Shown: in pieces, positions 59,909 to 64,000 of the stretch
Position numbering within the stretch: the stretch's first letter is position 1
Layout: each line of letters begins with the position of its first letter
Origin: DATGPD01 sp041398565
Lineage (GTDB): Bacteria; Planctomycetota; UBA1135; UBA2386
Assembly: GCA_041398565.1 (NCBI GenBank)
Contig: JAWKUN010000005.1
Coordinates: forward strand, 248,001 to 312,000
Length of the DNA: 64,000 nucleotides
Reading direction: 5' to 3'
Translations under genes and position numbers: made by a program
Notes under the pieces: model-generated
What the model was told of the DNA's origin: nothing
Seen by the model: only the letters and a program-made list of their open reading frames with translations
Database searches by the model: none

Positions 59909-62797
59909 CTAGAAGCCGAACGTCAGGCGTTGCGCGTTCGACAGATCGAACGTGGCGGCGCCAGGGATGGCCACCGCCTGCGAGCCGACCGCCAGGCCCA
60001 CGAGCTGCGACGCGCCGGCAGGCACGCTCAGCGGCAGGACACCCGAGGCCGGCAGCGCCAGCGCCACCAACGGCTCGCACTGCAGCACGCAGCTCGTGCC
60101 GCCAATGCGCAGCGGGGTGACCGCCGGTCCGAGCAAGAGGGCCCGCGCCGCGCCGGCGACGCCGCCGCGCACGGCGAAGCTCAGGTTGGCGCCCAGACGC
60201 GGCCGGCCGACGGTCAGGTCCAGGCCGCCGCAACCGATGCCCTGGCGCTGCGCGTGCGCACCCAGGTCGAGCACCCACGGCTCGAGGCCGTGCAGCCCGT
60301 CGTCGGCAGCGAAGTGCAGGCGCCCGCCTGCCACGCCCGGCGTCATCGCAGTCACGCGCGGGTCGCCGGTCACGATCTCGGTGCCGGCAAGCGTGCCGTC
60401 GGTCAAGACCGCCTCGAAGCCGGCCGACGGCAACCGCAGGATGGCGAGGCGCGTGTCCGAAACCGCGATCGTCGCCGCGACGCTGGCCGGCGACAGCGGC
60501 ACCGGGGCGATCGAGGTTCCAGCGACGGTGCCGTCGGTGATCACCAGGTCGGTCCGCCCGCCGCCGCTGCCCGTGACCGCGATCGGACAGAAGGCGCGGT
60601 CGCCGACCCGCGTCAGGCGGCCGCCAACGGGGACGGTGAGGAGCGACTGCGTGCCCGCAGCCGTGCCGTCGGTGCCGATGAACTCGGCGCCGCCGCCGGC
60701 CGCCAGGACCTGCACGACGGCGCGTGCACCGACGGAGACCGCGAACACCTGGGGGGTCACCTGTCCGGTAGCCGTCAACGGCACCGTGCCCGCGCTGGTG
60801 CCGTCGCTCGCCCACAGTGCCGGCCCGATGACGCCGTCGTCGGCGAGGAACACGACGCGGTCGCCGGCCGCGGCCAACACCCGCACCCCGGCGCTGGTGG
60901 CCTGCACCGCACGGGTCAGACGTGTTCCCGCGGCGGTGCCATCGCTGACCCACAGCTGGCGCCGATTCTGCGCGTCCATGGCGCTGAAGAACACACGTGC
61001 CCCGACGCGCACGAAGTCGTACGGGTTCGAGCTGTTGCCCGGCAGGAGGTCGGCCACCTGGGCGGTGCCCGCCGCGGTGCCGTCGGAGATCCACAGCTCG
61101 ATGTCGGACTGGCCAGGAGCGGTCGCGCCGAACAAGGCGCGCACGCCGTCGAGGGCGGCTCCTTGCCCAGACGCGCGACCCACCGGCAGGTCGAAGGTGC
61201 CGGCCGCGGTGCCGTCGGTGCGGCGCGTCTGCGCGCTGTACTGCAGCAGGATCCAGTCGTCCATCTGCGCCACCGCCGCGCTCGCGATCGCACCGATCTG
61301 GCGCGTCGAGCGGGCCGTGCCGTCGGTGGCGAAGATCTCCGGCGCGCCGCCCACGTTTCGGGTCGCCCTGAAGACCGCCCTGGAGCCGACGGTACCCAGG
61401 TGCTGCGGCGACGAGTCCGCGTCGGCGACGGTCGGTTCGAGGTCGATCAGGAGGGATGTGCCCGCAACGGTGCCGTCGGTGACCCAGGGTTCGCGGCCGG
61501 TCGCCGGCTCGGCGACGACACAGAGCGCACGTGTATCGCTCAACGCCAGGGGCGAGCTCTGCGGCGTGCCGGCCCGGTCGTGCAGGACGACTGTCCCCGC
61601 GACGGTGCCATCGGACACCACGACCTCGTTGCGCGGCGTGTAGAAGTAGACACGGCTCCGCGCCGGCGACAGGCCTTGCGGCGCCAGCCCCAGCGGACCG
61701 GGCAGGATGTCGAGCACGTACGTTCCCGCGGCCGTCCCATCGCTGACCCACAGCTCGGGGCCGACCACGTCGTTGCTGGCGTAGAAGAACAAGCGTCCGT
61801 CACCCGTGGCGACGATCTCCCGCACGTAGCCGCTCACACCCGTATTCGGATCCAGGAGCAGCTGCGTGCCGGCCGGAGTGCCGTCGGTGACGTACGCCTT
61901 GTCGCGCGCCGCGAAGGCTACACGGCTGCCGAAGCGCACGAAACGGCCGGGGAACGACGAGTCGACACCGGGCACTAGGTCGGCGAGACGCTGCGTGCCC
62001 GCCGCGGTGCCGTCGCTCACCCAGGGCTCGTAGCCGCTGATCCCGTCGCTGCCGGCGAAGATCAGGCGATTGCCGAGCACGCCCGGCGTGACCGCGCCGT
62101 ACACGCCCCAATCGGCGCCGGGGAAGAGGTCGACGACCATGCGCGTGCCGGCCGGGGTGCCGTCGCTCACCCACAGCTCGAAGCCGTGCACCCCGTCGTC
62201 GGCGAGGAAGGCGATGCCGCTCTGGAACGGCACCAGCGCAACCGGGAGCGAACTGCCGACTCCCGGTCGGATGTCGCGCAGCATGCGCGCAACCGAGCCG
62301 TCGGTGACCCACAGCTCACGCCCCTCCGTGTCCGTCTCGGCGATGAAGAACACACGGGTACCGGCAGCGTCGGCCACCATGCCCGAGGGCAGGCGGACGA
62401 CGGTGAACTGATCGCTGAGGATCCGGCGGGGAACCGCCCCCGGCCGATCCACTGCCAGCAAGGTCCGCTCGGTGCCGATGCCGCGCGTTGCTCCGAAGAG
62501 GACGCCATCACCGAAGCGGACCAAGCCGATCGGAGACGAACTTGCACTCCCGGACGCGATGTCCGCCACGAGACGCACGTTGTTCGCCGCGTCGACGTGC
62601 CAGAGCTCCTGGCCGAGTGCCAGAGTGGAGGCGACGAAGAAGGCGCCGCCCTGCGACGCGGCCACGAAGTCCTCGGGTTCGGACGAGAGTGCCGACGCCG
62701 GGTCGACGTTGAGGTTGACGAGGGGCTGGATCTGAGCCGTCAATCCGACAGGAAGGACGGTCAACAAGAGGGCGCGTTGCGCCACGAAACGTGTCAT
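59909..62797 (-). CDS. Secreted ELWxxDGT-repeat protein with shared C-terminal module
   Basis: 962 residues. The signal peptide is MTRFVAQRALLLTVLPVGLTA. Some sixteen ELWxxDGTxxGT repeats of ~50 residues run through the protein (ELWVTDGSVARML, ELWVSDGTPAGTRMVVDLFPG, ELWISDGTAAGTAQVADLLPG, QLWVSDGTAAGTRL, ...), predicting stacked beta-propeller blades. The C-terminal ~110 residues (QGIGCGGLDLTVGRPRLGAN, ALLLGPAVTPLRIGGTSC, QLVGLAVGSQA) are the shared secreted module. Such proteins are surface or extracellular in Planctomycetota and myxobacteria. The gene lies on the opposite strand between the DUF1549 and DUF1501 genes, which usually adjoin. Confidence 0.88.
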   Translation of the reverse strand: MTRFVAQRALLLTVLPVGLTAQIQPLVNLNVDPASALSSEPEDFVAASQGGAFFVASTLALGQELWHVDAANNVRLVADIASGSASSSPIGLVRFGDGVLFGATRGIGTERTLLAVDRPGAVPRRILSDQFTVVRLPSGMVADAAGTRVFFIAETDTEGRELWVTDGSVARMLRDIRPGVGSSLPVALVPFQSGIAFLADDGVHGFELWVSDGTPAGTRMVVDLFPGADWGVYGAVTPGVLGNRLIFAGSDGISGYEPWVSDGTAAGTQRLADLVPGVDSSFPGRFVRFGSRVAFAARDKAYVTDGTPAGTQLLLDPNTGVSGYVREIVATGDGRLFFYASNDVVGPELWVSDGTAAGTYVLDILPGPLGLAPQGLSPARSRVYFYTPRNEVVVSDGTVAGTVVLHDRAGTPQSSPLALSDTRALCVVAEPATGREPWVTDGTVAGTSLLIDLEPTVADADSSPQHLGTVGSRAVFRATRNVGGAPEIFATDGTARSTRQIGAIASAAVAQMDDWILLQYSAQTRRTDGTAAGTFDLPVGRASGQGAALDGVRALFGATAPGQSDIELWISDGTAAGTAQVADLLPGNSSNPYDFVRVGARVFFSAMDAQNRRQLWVSDGTAAGTRLTRAVQATSAGVRVLAAAGDRVVFLADDGVIGPALWASDGTSAGTVPLTATGQVTPQVFAVSVGARAVVQVLAAGGGAEFIGTDGTAAGTQSLLTVPVGGRLTRVGDRAFCPIAVTGSGGGRTDLVITDGTVAGTSIAPVPLSPASVAATIAVSDTRLAILRLPSAGFEAVLTDGTLAGTEIVTGDPRVTAMTPGVAGGRLHFAADDGLHGLEPWVLDLGAHAQRQGIGCGGLDLTVGRPRLGANLSFAVRGGVAGAARALLLGPAVTPLRIGGTSCVLQCEPLVALALPASGVLPLSVPAGASQLVGLAVGSQAVAIPGAATFDLSNAQRLTFGF

Positions 62798-63004
62798 TGC
62801 GAGATCAGTCGAGCTCAGAGGGGAGAGGGGGCTCGGGCAGGCGACGGCACTACCCCCGCAGGCTGGAGGAGTCACTCCCCGAACTCGCGCGGATGTGCGC
62901 TTCCCTGCTCGATCTGACGGCAGCATAGCGTTCCGTGCAGCGGAGACTGTCGGGTCGGAGCGGCGCAACCAACGGTCACTGGTATGCTGCCGGTCGTTTC
63001 AGAA

Positions 63005-64000
63005 ATGTCTGTCCGACTGACAAAGACGCCGCGCGAAGCCGGCGCGGAACCCACTTGCTCCAGGCGCGAGTTGCTGGCTGGGCTGGCCGCCCTGAGCCTG
63101 CTGCCGGGGCCGCGCAGCGGCCCGCGCCGCTTGATCCTCGTCTGGCTCGACGGAGGCGCGTCGCACATCGACACGTTCGACGGCAAACCCGAAGCCGGCG
63201 TGCACATCCGCGGCGATCTCGGCAGCCGGACCACGCCGATCGACGGCGTCTTCTTCAGCGATCGCCTACCGCGCCTGGCCGAACGGCTGCCGCGCTGTGC
63301 CCTGGTGCGGTCGATCACCCACGGCGAAGGCAACCACGACCGCGGTTCGCACCTGTTGCTCACCGGCCGACGACCATCACCGGTGCTCGTCCACCCATCG
63401 CTGCCGGCCGCGGTCACGCACGCCGCGCCGCCGACCACCTTGCCACCGTTCGTCGCCATCCCCGACGCGCCCCAGTACGGCGGCGCCGGCTTCCTCCCAG
63501 CGTCGGCGGGGCCGTTCGAGGTCGGCGGCGATCCCGGCCGCGCCGAGTTCTCGGTGCGCGGGCTCGGTGGTGGCGGCGACCGCCGTCAGCACCTGCGGTT
63601 GCTGGCCACACTCGACCGGCTCGACGGCGCACCACGCAGCCCCGCCGAGCGGGAGCGCGACGCCTTCGTGCAGCAGGCATTGGCCATGCGCAGCGACCCC
63701 GAGGTCAGCGCTGCGTTCGACCTGGCCCGCGAGCCCGCCGCCGTGCGCGAACGCTACGGGCGCCACCGCCTGGGTCAGAGCTGCCTGTTGGCCCGGCGCC
63801 TGGTGCGAGCCGGCGCACGCACCGTGCTGGTGCGCGACACCGGCTGGGACCACCACCAGCGCATCGCCCGCGCTCTCGGCTACGGATTCCCGGCGAAGCT
63901 CGACGCGCTCGACCAAGCGGTGCCTGCTCTGCTCGACGACCTCGAGGACGGCGACGGCGACACCGTCGTCTGTGTCGCCAGCGAGTTCGGGCGCACGCCT
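63005..64000 (+). CDS. DUF1501 protein, 3' end beyond the window
   Basis: 332 codons are visible; the gene runs off the right edge. The ATG at 63005 is followed by a Tat-like segment (CSRRELLAGLAALSLLPG). The alkaline-phosphatase-superfamily-like DUF1501 core shows LILVWLDGGASHIDTFDGKP, RCALVRSITHGEGNHDRGSHLLLTG, LARRLVRAGARTVLVRDTGWDHHQ and VVCVASEFGRTP. DUF1501 proteins are exported partners of DUF1549/DUF1553 proteins in Planctomycetota and may be hydrolases or sulfatase-like enzymes; the substrate is not known. It is divergent from the ELWxxDGT gene (207 bp). Confidence 0.9.
   Translation, partial: MSVRLTKTPREAGAEPTCSRRELLAGLAALSLLPGPRSGPRRLILVWLDGGASHIDTFDGKPEAGVHIRGDLGSRTTPIDGVFFSDRLPRLAERLPRCALVRSITHGEGNHDRGSHLLLTGRRPSPVLVHPSLPAAVTHAAPPTTLPPFVAIPDAPQYGGAGFLPASAGPFEVGGDPGRAEFSVRGLGGGGDRRQHLRLLATLDRLDGAPRSPAERERDAFVQQALAMRSDPEVSAAFDLAREPAAVRERYGRHRLGQSCLLARRLVRAGARTVLVRDTGWDHHQRIARALGYGFPAKLDALDQAVPALLDDLEDGDGDTVVCVASEFGRTP

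Noticed and set aside
1..64000. tRNA or rRNA genes
   Set aside because: I looked for T-loop GTTCGAATCC-like motifs and cloverleaf spacing in the intergenic regions and saw none; short candidates fell inside coding sequence. A tRNAscan run would be decisive.

Overview
High-GC bacterial DNA that I place in the Planctomycetota. The marker families are a DUF1549/DUF1553 cytochrome-like protein, a DUF1501 protein, and a very large share of secreted proteins built from FG-GAP/VCBS, ELWxxDGT, HAF, kelch, lamin-tail and carboxypeptidase-regulatory-like repeats. I identify 46 protein genes. I see no rRNA, tRNA, CRISPR array or transposase gene.

Layout. 0.2-3 kb: a DUF4143-type ATPase and a GT-C-like membrane protein. 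3-14.5 kb: six secreted proteins, including a putative papain-fold protease. 14.7-18.9 kb: a tightly coupled minus-strand operon ctaA-ctaB-ABC ATPase-ABC permease-DUF420 for heme A synthesis and cytochrome oxidase assembly. 19.3-21.9 kb: a TPR protein, a 57-residue helical protein and a lamin-tail protein. 22-28.9 kb: rsmD, an FHA/transmembrane/vWA fusion, an Opp-type permease pair beside an M14 peptidase lipoprotein, a small membrane protein and a hydroxyproline epimerase/proline racemase. 29-40 kb: large secreted proteins and a blaI/blaR1 pair with a perfect palindromic operator. 40-46.9 kb: DUF2156 and BrkB membrane proteins, a HAF-repeat protein, a deoxyhypusine-synthase-like enzyme and a Tat-exported DODA dioxygenase. 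47-56.5 kb: a coupled three-gene operon, a Gly-rich PGRS-like protein, an MsbA-type ABC exporter, a TlpA-like thioredoxin, tag and wecE. 56.7 kb to the end: a thioredoxin-fold protein coupled to a DUF1549 protein, an ELWxxDGT protein, and a DUF1501 gene cut by the window edge.

Main discovery: two genes are each interrupted by one in-frame TGA and appear to be selenoproteins. In the thioredoxin the TGA replaces the first Cys of the active site (W-U-G-P-C). In a secreted FG-GAP protein the TGA precedes a Cys (W-U-C). Each TGA is followed, 19-21 nt before the loop, by a perfect 7-8 bp hairpin with a G in the first two loop positions, which is the bacterial SECIS layout. Two independent cases in 64 kb support a Sec-decoding organism, and the FG-GAP case may be an undescribed selenoprotein family.

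Other themes: a roughly 100-120 residue beta-rich module shared by about ten otherwise unrelated secreted proteins, and several families of intergenic repeats. One of these, a 30-bp repeat, abuts coding ends so closely that it supplies a start region in one gene and part of a stop codon in another.
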